DNA from: SHYG01 sp041485445
GTDB taxonomy: Bacteria; Chloroflexota; Dehalococcoidia; Lucifugimonadales; UBA3495
Direction: 5' to 3'
Assembly: GCA_041485445.1 (NCBI GenBank)
Contig: JBGPJN010000085.1
Span: 1 to 11,077 of the forward strand
DNA length: 11,077 bases
Shown piece by piece: positions 1 through 6,363 of this stretch (the first letter of the stretch is position 1; each line of letters starts with the position of its first letter). The position numbers and the translations under genes are program-made. Below the pieces are notes generated by a model, which ran no database searches, had not been told where the DNA came from, and worked only from the letters and a program-made list of their open reading frames with translations.

Positions 1-914
1 ACCAGGGCGGAGCCCACCGCCTGCTCGTGGCGCTGGGCCAGCAGCGCCTGGGAGGGGTCAGGCACCTCCGCCAGCCCGGCGCTGCCCATCTCAAATACGC
101 CGATCTCCGTGGTGGCGCCAAACCGGTTCTTGCCGCAGCGCAGGATTCGATAGGTGTTCAGCTCCTGTCCCTCAAGGTACAACACCACGTCCACCATGTG
201 CTCCAACACCCGCGGCCCTGCCAGGGAGCCGTCCTTGGTGACGTGGCCGGCGATGAACACGGGCACGTTGCGCTGCTTGGCCCAGCGCATTAACCTCAGC
301 CCGCACTCCCGCACCTGGGCCACTCCGCCGGGGCCGGAGGGGATGTCCTGGGTGTACAGGGTCTGGATGGAGTCCACGATGGCCAGCCCCGGCCGGGACT
401 CCTCCAGCCGCGCCATTATCTGGTCTATGTCGGTCTCCGACAGCAGGAACACCCCCTGGCCGGGGAAACCCAGCCGGTCAGACCGGAGTTTGATCTGATG
501 GGATGACTCCTCGCCGCTAACGTAGAGCACCCTCTGCTCCTTGGCGGCCAGGTACTGGGCCACCTGGAGCAGCAGGGTGGACTTGCCAATGCCCGGCTCG
601 CCGGCCAGCAGCACCACTGAGCCGGCCACGATGCCGCCGCCCAGGACCCGGTTGAGCTCGGCGGAGGGCAGCTCAATGCGGCGTTGGTCCCGCAGGCTGA
701 CCTGGGACAGCTCCTGGGGAGCCTCCGCGGAGCCGTCCAGCCAACTGCGGGGCGTCTGGGATGGAGACCGGTCCTTCAGCGGCAGCAGCGCCTCCTTCAG
801 GGGCTGGGTGGAGCGGCAGCCCGGCGCCGGGCAGAAACCCATCCAGCGGGCACTTTCGTGTCCGCATTCCTGGCACACAAACACCGGGGCGCGCCGTTCC
901 CTTGGCCTAGTCAT
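1..914 (-). CDS. radA: DNA repair/recombination ATPase RadA (Sms), 3' end cut by window edge
   Basis: RadA is a RecA-like ATPase that drives branch migration and processing of recombination intermediates in the cytoplasm. 304 codons are visible out of the roughly 450 usual for the family; the missing part is the C-terminal Lon-like domain. Seen: an N-terminal zinc finger (Cys14, Cys17, Cys28, Cys33), Walker A GEPGIGKST at residues 105-113, Walker B around LAIVDS at 177-182, and the RadA hallmark KNRFG at 262-266. The finger spacing is CX2C-X10-CX4C; the usual second pair is CX2C, so there is a two-residue insertion. The ATG at 914-912 is supported by a strong Shine-Dalgarno on the minus strand (AGGAGGG-like, 919-925). 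It lies directly downstream of clpC, the same order as clpC-radA in Firmicutes, but a terminator and a separate promoter lie between. Identification is secure. Confidence 0.96.
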   Translation of the reverse strand, partial: MTRPRERRAPVFVCQECGHESARWMGFCPAPGCRSTQPLKEALLPLKDRSPSQTPRSWLDGSAEAPQELSQVSLRDQRRIELPSAELNRVLGGGIVAGSVVLLAGEPGIGKSTLLLQVAQYLAAKEQRVLYVSGEESSHQIKLRSDRLGFPGQGVFLLSETDIDQIMARLEESRPGLAIVDSIQTLYTQDIPSGPGGVAQVRECGLRLMRWAKQRNVPVFIAGHVTKDGSLAGPRVLEHMVDVVLYLEGQELNTYRILRCGKNRFGATTEIGVFEMGSAGLAEVPDPSQALLAQRHEQAVGSAL

Positions 915-943
915 TCAACCCTCCTGACGCCGAGCCTGGCCCT

Positions 944-952
944 ATTATAACA
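944..952 (-). promoter_or_regulatory. extended -10 promoter for radA
   Basis: On the minus strand the sequence reads TGTTATAAT, a perfect extended -10 (TGn plus TATAAT). No good -35 is visible; the -35 zone falls inside the terminator hairpin, as expected when an extended -10 compensates. The start of transcription would be near 937, giving a leader of about 23 nt before the radA ATG at 914. Function is inferred from sequence. Confidence 0.6.
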
Positions 953-956
953 ACCA

Positions 957-980
957 GAGGCCCCACTTCCGTGGGGCCTC
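957..980 (-). terminator. hairpin terminator after clpC
   Basis: A perfect 10-bp GC-rich stem (957-966 with 971-980) closes a TTCC loop. Read on the minus strand it follows the clpC stop by 43 nt and is followed by a moderately T-rich stretch (TGGTTGTTATAATA). This fits an intrinsic terminator for clpC, possibly leaky toward radA. Confidence 0.75.
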
Positions 981-1023
981 CTGTCAGTACCTAGTTGGCG
1001 CTGGCGCGATCCCGCGCCGCCGG

Positions 1024-3483
1024 TTAAGACACCGGCTCCGGCACCTTGGCGTGGATCGCTATCTTGCCATCCACCAAGTCCACCAGGGCGGTATCGCCGG
1101 CCTTCAGCCGTCCGCTGAGCACCTCGTCGGACAGACGGTCCTCCACCTCGTTCTGGATGAGGCGGCGCAGGGGGCGGGCGCCGAAGATGGGGTCAAACCC
1201 CTTCTCGCCCAGGTACTCCCGGGCGGCCTCGGTGAGCTCCAGAACAATATTCTTGTCCTTGAGCTCCTTGCGCACCTGGTTCATCATCAACTCCACGATG
1301 GCCAGGATTTCCGACCGGGCAAGCTGATGGAAGACGATATTGGCGTCAATGCGGTTCAGGAACTCGGGCCGGAAGAAGCGTTTGACCTCCTCCATCACCT
1401 TGTCCTTCATCCGATCGTACGACTGCTGGATAGACTGGGAGCTGTCGCTCTTGGCGCCGAAGCCGATGTTGGTCTCCCGCTTGATCAGGTCCGACCCCAG
1501 GTTGCTGGTCATGACAATGATGGAGTTGCGGAAGTCCACCCGGCGCCCGCGGGCGTCGGTTAGCTGCCCGGCGTCAAAGATCTGCAGCAGGATGTTGAAC
1601 ACCTCAGGGTGGGCCTTTTCGATCTCGTCCAGCAGGACGCAGGTGTAGTTCTTGCGGCGCACCCCTTCGGTGAGCTGGCCGCCCTCGTCGTAACCCACGT
1701 ACCCCGGAGGCGCGCCGATGAGGCGGGCCACGGTGTGCCGCTCCTGGAACTCAGACATGTCCAAGCGGATCATGTTGTCCTCGCTGCCGAACATGAACTC
1801 CGCCAGGGCGCGCACCAACTCGGTCTTGCCTACTCCGGTGGGGCCCAGGAACAGGAAGGCGCCGATGGGCCGCCGGGGGTCCTTGAGGCCCGCCCGGGCG
1901 CGGCGCACAGCCCGGGAGACGCTGACGATGGCCTCCTCCTGCCCGACAATGCGCTTGTGCAGCTCGGCCTCCATGTGGACCAGGCGGGTGGTCTCCTCTT
2001 GGGCCAGCCGGGTCACGGGGATGCCCGTCCACATGCTGACCACCTGGGCGATGTCTTCCTCGGTGACCGACCGGCGTTCCTTGTCCCGGCCTTCCTGCCA
2101 CTCCTTTTCCAGGGTGTCCAGGTTCTGGTTGAGGTGCAGCTCACGGTCGCGCAGCTCCGCCGCCACCTCGTACTGCTGGGCGGCAATGGCATCGTCCTTT
2201 TCCTTGCGGACGCGCTCCAGCACCTGGGTGGCGTCCTTGACCGACGCCGGGGCCGCGCTGCCCCGCAGCCGCACCCGGGAGCCAGCCTCGTCAATGAGGT
2301 CGATGGCCTTGTCGGGCAGGAACCGGTCAGGGATGAACCGGGCCGCCAGGGTAGTGGCCGCCAGCAGCGCCTCGTCGGTGATCTTCACCTTGTGGTGGTC
2401 CTCGTAGCGGCTGCGGATTCCCTGGAGGATCTTCAGAGCGTCTTCCGCGGAAGGCTCCTCCACCCGCACGGGCTGCAGGCGGCGTTCCAGCGCCGGGTCC
2501 CGCTCCACGTACTTGCGGTAGTCGTCCAGGGTGGTGGCGCCGATGCACTGGATCTCCCCGCGGGCCAGGGAGGGTTTGAGAATGTTGGAGGCGTCCACCG
2601 CGCCCTCGGCGGCGCCGGCCCCCACGATGGTATGAATCTCGTCAATGAACAGAACGCAGTTGCCCGAGTTCTTGATCTCGTCAATGACCTTCTTGAGGCG
2701 TTCTTCGAACTCGCCCCGGTACTTGGTGCCCGCCACCAAGGCGCCCATGTCCAGGGTGACCAGGCGCTTGCCCTGGAGCGTCTCGGGGACGGCGCCGCTG
2801 CCAATGCGCTGGGCCAGCGCTTCCACGATGGCGGTCTTGCCCACGCCGGGCTCACCCACCAGCACCGGGTTGTTCTTGGTGCGGCGGCTGAGGATCTGGA
2901 TCACCCGCTGAATCTCCTGCTCCCGTCCGACCACGGGGTCCAGCTTGCCGGCCCGGGCGGCCACGGTGAGGTCAACGCCCAACTGGTCCAGGGTGGGCGT
3001 GCGGGTGCCGGTGCGCGCGCCCTGCCCGCTGGCCGGCGTGCTGTGACTCAGGATGCGGTGGGTCTCGCCGCGGACCTTCTCCAGGCTGACGCCCAGACTT
3101 TCCAGGACCCCGGCGGCCACTCCCTCGCCCTCCCGCAGCAAGCCGATGAGCAGATGTTCGGTGCCGATGTAGGTGTGGTTCATGCGACGGGCTTCGTCCA
3201 CCGCCAACTCCACCACCTTCTTGGCGCGGGGCGTAAGTCCAATTTCGCCCTGGGCCGGCTTCTCACCCCGGCCAATGATGAACTCCACGGCGGAGCGCAC
3301 TTTGGTCAGGTCTACACCCAGGCTGGAGAGCACCCGGGCGGCGACGCCCTCGGTCTCCCGCACCAGGCCGAGCAGGATATGCTCGGTGCCGATGTAGTTG
3401 TGGTTGAACCGCTGGGCCTCTTCCTGAGCCAAAGACAAGACTCTGCGTGCCCGTTCTGAAAACTTCTCAAATCTGCTGCCCAT
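1024..3483 (-). CDS. clpC: ATP-dependent Clp protease ATP-binding subunit ClpC
   Basis: Hexameric AAA+ unfoldase that feeds damaged or regulatory proteins into the ClpP peptidase. The 819 residues are a normal family length. Seen in order: two Clp_N repeats (about 1-150); first AAA+ module with Walker A GEPGVGKT (210-217) and Walker B LFIDE (278-282); a middle region with a UVR-like coiled coil (about 420-455); second AAA+ module with Walker A GPTGVGKT (547-554) and Walker B VLLDE (616-620); an IGFG loop at 673-676, the ClpP-docking tripeptide; and the C-terminal D2-small domain with GARPLRR (768-774). The ATG at 3483 has an AGGAG Shine-Dalgarno seven bases away. The middle domain and IGF loop point to ClpC rather than ClpB. 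In Firmicutes ctsR-mcsA-mcsB precede clpC; here a 5S gene and noncoding DNA precede it. No CtsR heptad repeat or CIRCE box was found upstream. Confidence 0.97.
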   Translation of the reverse strand: MGSRFEKFSERARRVLSLAQEEAQRFNHNYIGTEHILLGLVRETEGVAARVLSSLGVDLTKVRSAVEFIIGRGEKPAQGEIGLTPRAKKVVELAVDEARRMNHTYIGTEHLLIGLLREGEGVAAGVLESLGVSLEKVRGETHRILSHSTPASGQGARTGTRTPTLDQLGVDLTVAARAGKLDPVVGREQEIQRVIQILSRRTKNNPVLVGEPGVGKTAIVEALAQRIGSGAVPETLQGKRLVTLDMGALVAGTKYRGEFEERLKKVIDEIKNSGNCVLFIDEIHTIVGAGAAEGAVDASNILKPSLARGEIQCIGATTLDDYRKYVERDPALERRLQPVRVEEPSAEDALKILQGIRSRYEDHHKVKITDEALLAATTLAARFIPDRFLPDKAIDLIDEAGSRVRLRGSAAPASVKDATQVLERVRKEKDDAIAAQQYEVAAELRDRELHLNQNLDTLEKEWQEGRDKERRSVTEEDIAQVVSMWTGIPVTRLAQEETTRLVHMEAELHKRIVGQEEAIVSVSRAVRRARAGLKDPRRPIGAFLFLGPTGVGKTELVRALAEFMFGSEDNMIRLDMSEFQERHTVARLIGAPPGYVGYDEGGQLTEGVRRKNYTCVLLDEIEKAHPEVFNILLQIFDAGQLTDARGRRVDFRNSIIVMTSNLGSDLIKRETNIGFGAKSDSSQSIQQSYDRMKDKVMEEVKRFFRPEFLNRIDANIVFHQLARSEILAIVELMMNQVRKELKDKNIVLELTEAAREYLGEKGFDPIFGARPLRRLIQNEVEDRLSDEVLSGRLKAGDTALVDLVDGKIAIHAKVPEPVS

Positions 3484-3685
3484 AAACCACTCCTGGTGCC
3501 TGCGGTCGAGGGTTACCGTAAGCTGTAGAGACTGTCCCTCAGATCAGGGACTGGGTCCGGTTCCGAGCTAGGGGCGCCGCCCATCCACCGCCGCTTCCCG
3601 CCACGTCGCCGGGGTCTGAGTGCACCACAGGGTCATAGCTAGCGCGCCAACACCCTGAAATCATGCCCCTGGCTAGTTTCTCACT
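3484..3685 (-). other. predicted clpC 5' leader (~200 nt)
   Basis: If transcription starts just after the -10 at 3692-3697, the mRNA carries about 200 untranslated nucleotides before the ATG at 3483. Visible structure includes a 6-bp hairpin GTCCCT/AGGGAC (3534-3539 with 3546-3551), plus GC-rich patches. I do not recognise a known riboswitch or thermosensor. A 41-codon frame opening at an ATG inside the leader has no ribosome-binding site and looks fortuitous. Confidence 0.45.
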
Positions 3686-3691
3686 CCTTTA

Positions 3692-3720
3692 AGTATAGGC
3701 TACCCCCAAGGTAGTGTAAA
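3692..3720 (-). promoter_or_regulatory. sigma-70 promoter of clpC
   Basis: On the minus strand: TTTACA (3715-3720), a 17-bp spacer, then TATACT (3692-3697). Both boxes match the consensus at five of six positions with optimal spacing, so this is the strongest promoter visible in the window. It points at clpC. The stretch 3721-3902 between it and the 5S gene holds no gene; the only visible structure is a 5-bp hairpin GCGCC/GGCGC near 3860-3875, a weak candidate end for the 5S transcript. Confidence 0.75.
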
Positions 3721-3902
3721 GCCAGTGACCCAACGGGGAGGCGCCAAAATGCGTGAACCGTGGGACAGGGCAACTGGGGGGTACCGGGGAACAAAGGAGG
3801 GATACTAGACCGTGGATGGGACTTTAGCGGGTCTTGATGGGTGTCGTCCAAGGCTCTTTTGGCGCCAAGCGGCGCTTCACCTTCCTGACAACCTGACTAT
3901 TT

Positions 3903-4018
3903 CCCGGCGGTGGCCTATTTTCCCGCTCCGTTGCCAGAGGAGTATCGTCGGCGCTGGGGCGTTTCACTTCCGTGTTCGGGATGGGAACGGGTGGGTCCAC
4001 CCCGCTCTAACCACCAAG
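3903..4018 (-). rRNA. rrf: 5S ribosomal RNA, solitary
   Basis: The minus strand carries the invariant 5S core (CCCATCCCGAACACGGAAGT, opposite 3966-3985) and terminal helix strands GGTGG/CCACC (near 4011-4015 and 3909-3913) that pair to close the molecule. Length of about 116 nt is normal. Ends are set from pairing and could be off by a few bases. No 23S or 16S sequence lies upstream: the bases before it are a promoter, a MITE-like element and a protein gene on the other strand. It is therefore an unlinked 5S gene with its own promoter. Confidence 0.93.
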
Positions 4019-4037
4019 AAGTCTTACAACGGGAAGT

Positions 4038-4066
4038 AGTATGCACCTTTTTTCACGATCTGGCAA
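4038..4066 (-). promoter_or_regulatory. promoter of the solitary 5S gene
   Basis: On the minus strand: TTGCCA (4061-4066), a 17-bp spacer, CATACT (4038-4043). Transcription would begin about 4031, leaving a precursor of some 13 nt before the 5S 5' end. It supports independent transcription of the 5S gene. Confidence 0.65.
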
Positions 4067-4081
4067 GGGGTCAAAGTCCCA

Positions 4082-4238
4082 GGTAGTGGGTCAGTTTGAT
4101 ATGGCAGTGAACAAGGACTCTATCCGTCTCACCGGCGAAGGCCGGTGTCCAGGTACCCCGATGGCATCGGGGTGGTTGACATGCTCTGATGGATTCCGGC
4201 TTGCGCCGGAATGACGAAGACCTATCTGACCCACTACC
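4082..4238. mobile_element. 157-bp MITE-like element with 13-bp TIRs and 8-bp target duplication
   Basis: The ends are perfect 13-bp inverted repeats, GGTAGTGGGTCAG (4082-4094) and its complement (4226-4238). They are flanked directly by identical 8-bp direct repeats AAGTCCCA (4074-4081 and 4239-4246), a target-site duplication. Inside are three hairpins: CACCGGC/GCCGGTG (4130-4147), ACCCCGAT/ATCGGGGT (4155-4173) and ATTCCGGC/GCCGGAAT (4193-4212). The last resembles the widespread ATTCC-G-rich palindromes seen in many bacterial genomes. There is no coding capacity, so it would move in trans. 8-bp duplications are made by several transposase families (for example IS256, ISL3, IS1595, IS66); I cannot assign one. 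Confidence 0.85.
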
Positions 4239-4286
4239 AAGTCCCAAGCGGGGCGCCGTTTCTGATAAGCTAATCACCCAGCTGAG

Positions 4287-4736
4287 ATGAAGATCCAACA
4301 GTTCCTTTACGAGATACCCGAGCTGCTGCGCAGCCAGCTTCCCGCCGAGCTTCAGGGCTTCTCCACCCTGGGCCCCACGGGCAGCCTCATCAAGTTCCAC
4401 TTTGGCGACCGTCGCATCCACTACGAAGTGTGGGTGCAGCGCCGCGCCCGGCTGGTGGAGGTGGGGCTGCACTTTGAGGGCGACCGCGCCGCCAACCTGG
4501 CATGGCTGGACGTCCTGGCGCCCCGCCTGCCGGAGGTCCGCCACCTGCTGGGGCCGGAGGTGACGGCGGAACACTGGACCGAGGCTTGGACCCGAATCCA
4601 TGAGGAGGCGCCCCTGGAAACCCTGGAGGAGGACTCCCTGCTGGAGGTCACCGCCCGCCTGGCCCGGCTGATGCGAGCGCTGCAACCCCTGGTGGACCTG
4701 GAAGCTCCACGACTCCTCCCAGGAAGCGCCACTTGA
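4287..4736 (+). CDS. uncharacterised 149-aa protein
   Basis: I do not recognise this protein with confidence. Predicted soluble, acidic, no signal peptide or membrane segment. An N-terminal leucine-rich helix is followed by a beta-rich segment (FHFGDRRIHYEVWVQ, then LVEVGLHFEG around 50-65) and a helical C-terminal half. The pattern loosely recalls DUF4268-like proteins, but that is only an impression. The ATG is the only sensible start, since a stop lies 18 bases upstream in frame; no clear Shine-Dalgarno precedes it. It starts 41 bp after the MITE's duplicated target and converges on the next gene, overlapping its 3' end by 89 bp. Codon composition (G/C in third position) supports real coding. 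Confidence 0.7.
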   Translation: MKIQQFLYEIPELLRSQLPAELQGFSTLGPTGSLIKFHFGDRRIHYEVWVQRRARLVEVGLHFEGDRAANLAWLDVLAPRLPEVRHLLGPEVTAEHWTEAWTRIHEEAPLETLEEDSLLEVTARLARLMRALQPLVDLEAPRLLPGSAT

Positions 4737-5181
4737 CCCGCGCCAGCTCCATGAAGCCGGGGACGTCTTCCAGCGAGTCCAGCGGCACCTTCACCATCTT
4801 GGTGCCCCGGCCGCCCTTGGCGCGGGCCACCAACAGGCGCAGCGCCTCCGGCACCGCCGGGGTGTCCAGCACAACCGGCTCCAGGGTCCGGGCGCCCACA
4901 AACACGGTGGCGCGCAGCCCGGCGCGAAAGTTGTGCACGTGGAATAGCTGGCCCCGGCCCAGGTAGTAGGCCGGGGTCCACTCCCGGCAGAAGGCGTCGT
5001 ACATGGCCCGCTCCGACACCTCAGGCAGCGCCAGCACCCCGTGCCTCAGCTGGGCCAGGATCTCCCCGCGGGGCGGTTCCAGGCCCTGGATTATGTCAAC
5101 GACCAGGGGACGGTCCACCGGCCACGACGCCACGCTCCCGCGGCTTGCCCGGCCCTGGGCCCGTTCCTCAGATTGGCTCAT
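4648..5181 (-). CDS. uncharacterised 177-aa protein, possible YdhG/DUF1801- or DUF3788-like fold
   Basis: No confident identification. The centre (AMYDAFCREWTPAYYLGRGQLF, about 59-80, then VHNFRAGLRATVFVG, about 82-96) and the C-terminal stretch with a conserved-looking KWRFL (149-153) resemble small single-domain proteins of the YdhG/DUF1801/DUF3788 type, whose function is unknown. No signal peptide or transmembrane segment. The ATG at 5181 is supported by a GGGGAGG Shine-Dalgarno six bases upstream on the minus strand. The last 29 codons overlap the convergent plus-strand gene; the last 20 or so residues are low-complexity Gly/Pro/Ala, so the conserved domain probably ends before the overlap. 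Confidence 0.75.
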   Translation of the reverse strand: MSQSEERAQGRASRGSVASWPVDRPLVVDIIQGLEPPRGEILAQLRHGVLALPEVSERAMYDAFCREWTPAYYLGRGQLFHVHNFRAGLRATVFVGARTLEPVVLDTPAVPEALRLLVARAKGGRGTKMVKVPLDSLEDVPGFMELARVKWRFLGGVVELPGPPGVAALASAGPGGR

Positions 5182-5229
5182 GCCACGCCTCCCCGCTTAA
5201 CCGCGGCCTGGCCCGGCCAATGCCGGTGC

Positions 5230-5260
5230 TTTACGGATGCGCCGGGGCCTGTGGTAGAAT
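5230..5260 (+). promoter_or_regulatory. probable promoter of tRNA-Lys
   Basis: TAGAAT (5255-5260) is a good -10; TTTACG (5230-5235) at 19-bp spacing is a weaker -35. Transcription would start near 5267, about 20 nt before the tRNA. The -10 sits in GGTAGAATACC, which also gives TATTCT on the other strand, so a divergent start toward the 177-aa gene is possible. Confidence 0.5.
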
Positions 5261-5287
5261 ACCATCTGTTTCCTCCAACTGTTCCAG

Positions 5288-5363
5288 GGGCCGTTAGCTC
5301 AGTTGGTAGAGCATCGGACTTTTAATCCGAGTGTCGTCGGTTCGATCCCGACACGGCCCACCA
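5288..5363 (+). tRNA. tRNA-Lys (anticodon TTT)
   Basis: The 7-bp acceptor stem GGGCCGT (5288-5294) pairs with ACGGCCC (5353-5359), followed by discriminator A and an encoded CCA (5361-5363). The anticodon arm TCGGA-CTTTTAA-TCCGA places anticodon TTT at 5321-5323. The T arm contains GGTTCGATCCC. The molecule is 76 nt. No attachment-site duplication or integrase is seen next to it. Confidence 0.97.
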
Positions 5364-5562
5364 ATTGACTCAGACACCCTCCTCGGGGGTTGAACAGGAG
5401 CGTCGCCCAAGGCGCCGTTCATCCTTCCCCGCTCCTGGGGCAGCGGGAAGCTCCCTGATTAGTTAAGACTGCGGCGCCATGCGCGGAGGAACTGTCCAAA
5501 ACCCTGCCAGCCCAATGCTGCCGCGCCACCGGCGACGTGGCCGTCAATGGCGATTGCCGCCT

Positions 5563-6135
5563 ATGCCAAGAACCCTAGCCGCCATCCTGGTGACCGCCCT
5601 GATGTTGGCCGCCTGTCAGGCTTCCACGCCGGCGCCGCTCCCCACACCGGCGCCCCTCCCGCTGCCCACGCTAACCATTGATGACCTGGCGACCCAACTG
5701 GTGGAGGAAGCCAGCACAACGCTCTTCGGCCGCCGGCCGCCCAACCCTCTCTCCGCGTCCCAGTGCCAAGAGGCTTTGGCCAAGCTGGAGCGGGCCATCT
5801 CCCTGGAGCCGGACCTTATGGTGGCCTACATTCTCCTGGCCGACGCCCACATGCAACGAAGGGCGTACTCCAGCGCCATCGAAGTTCTGAACACTGGCAT
5901 CGCCCTCCGCCCACCTCACTCGGCCCTGGACGACCAGGACTGGCCGGGGGTAACGCCTTACCGCGACCTGGCGGTGGCTTACGCCGCGCTGGGTATGTAC
6001 CCGGAAGCCCGGCGCCAGTGGGACAAACACGCTGAAATGTTATATTGGGCCACCTCGCTGGAGGCTGAGCTCCAGATTGAACGGGACAAGACGCCGGCAT
6101 TTGAGTGCGGCCCAGGGAATTCAGCTCCCCGATAA
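5563..6135 (+). CDS. TPR-containing lipoprotein
   Basis: Predicted surface lipoprotein of 190 residues with tetratricopeptide repeats, a protein-interaction scaffold of unknown partner. Seen: a signal peptide MPRTLAAILVTALMLAAC with lipobox LAAC, lipidated Cys18; a Pro/Thr/Ala-rich tether (about 19-37); a TPR-like pair of helices with EALAKLERAISLEPDLMVAYILLADAHM and a following SSAIEVLNTGIAL helix (about 75-120); then a second TPR-like stretch YRDLAVAYAALGMYPEARRQW (about 135-155). The frame is also open from an ATG at 5479, which would add 28 Arg-rich residues before the signal peptide. The later ATG gives a standard lipoprotein signal and is preferred, though neither start has a clear Shine-Dalgarno. 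It stands alone between tRNA-Lys and a convergent gene. Confidence 0.85.
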   Translation: MPRTLAAILVTALMLAACQASTPAPLPTPAPLPLPTLTIDDLATQLVEEASTTLFGRRPPNPLSASQCQEALAKLERAISLEPDLMVAYILLADAHMQRRAYSSAIEVLNTGIALRPPHSALDDQDWPGVTPYRDLAVAYAALGMYPEARRQWDKHAEMLYWATSLEAELQIERDKTPAFECGPGNSAPR

Positions 6136-6160
6136 ATGCGTGGGTTAGCATTCGCCTTCA

Positions 6161-6222
6161 CCCCCGGTAAACGACGGGGGAGACCTAAGGGAGCTAGCTC
6201 CCCAGCAGGAGGAGCGTCTCCC
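6161..6222. repeat. nested inverted repeats between convergent genes (possible bidirectional terminator)
   Basis: A 6-bp stem CCCCCG/CGGGGG (6161-6166 with 6175-6180) is followed by a nested structure: outer GGGAGAC (6178-6184) with GTCTCCC (6216-6222), and inside it the 14-bp perfect palindrome GGGAGCTAGCTCCC (6189-6202). The first stem and the outer stem share bases, so they are mutually exclusive. It lies between the convergent lipoprotein and lyase-superfamily genes, where a two-way terminator would fit, but no T tract follows on either strand. The rest of 6136-6363 holds no gene. Confidence 0.45.
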
Positions 6223-6363
6223 TTCCACCCCGCTCCAGGATGCCCAATCTCCCTTGAGTCAGCCTTGTCGTAGCGCACGGGGGAATTGCCACAGCCCCGC
6301 TAACCCAGCGGCCACGCACTCCCCGGGTTCAATGCAAGAGCGGGCGTTCCCCGCGCCGGCGGC

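Noticed and set aside
1609..3459. 616-aa plus-strand frame opposite clpC
   Set aside because: Shadow of clpC in GC-rich DNA; the clpC frame carries every expected AAA+ motif.
3749..3808. 19-codon plus-strand frame with a well-spaced GGGGAGG Shine-Dalgarno
   Set aside because: No plus-strand promoter is evident, and a frame this short can occur by chance. It lies between the 5S gene and clpC promoter, both on the other strand.
3812..4039. 75-aa plus-strand frame starting at GTG after AAAGGAGGG
   Set aside because: It is antisense to the 5S gene over most of its length, so its sequence is fixed by rRNA structure. The Shine-Dalgarno spacing of about 11 is poor.
4071..4685. 204-aa open frame on the minus strand across the MITE and the 149-aa gene
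   Set aside because: Its C-terminal part (for example WTPAFAGE) is translation of the palindromic element, and the rest mirrors the plus-strand gene. Such frames are a common annotation artefact of these repeats.
5288..5363. Possible genomic-island insertion at tRNA-Lys
   Set aside because: No integrase and no duplicated tRNA 3' end were seen within the window.
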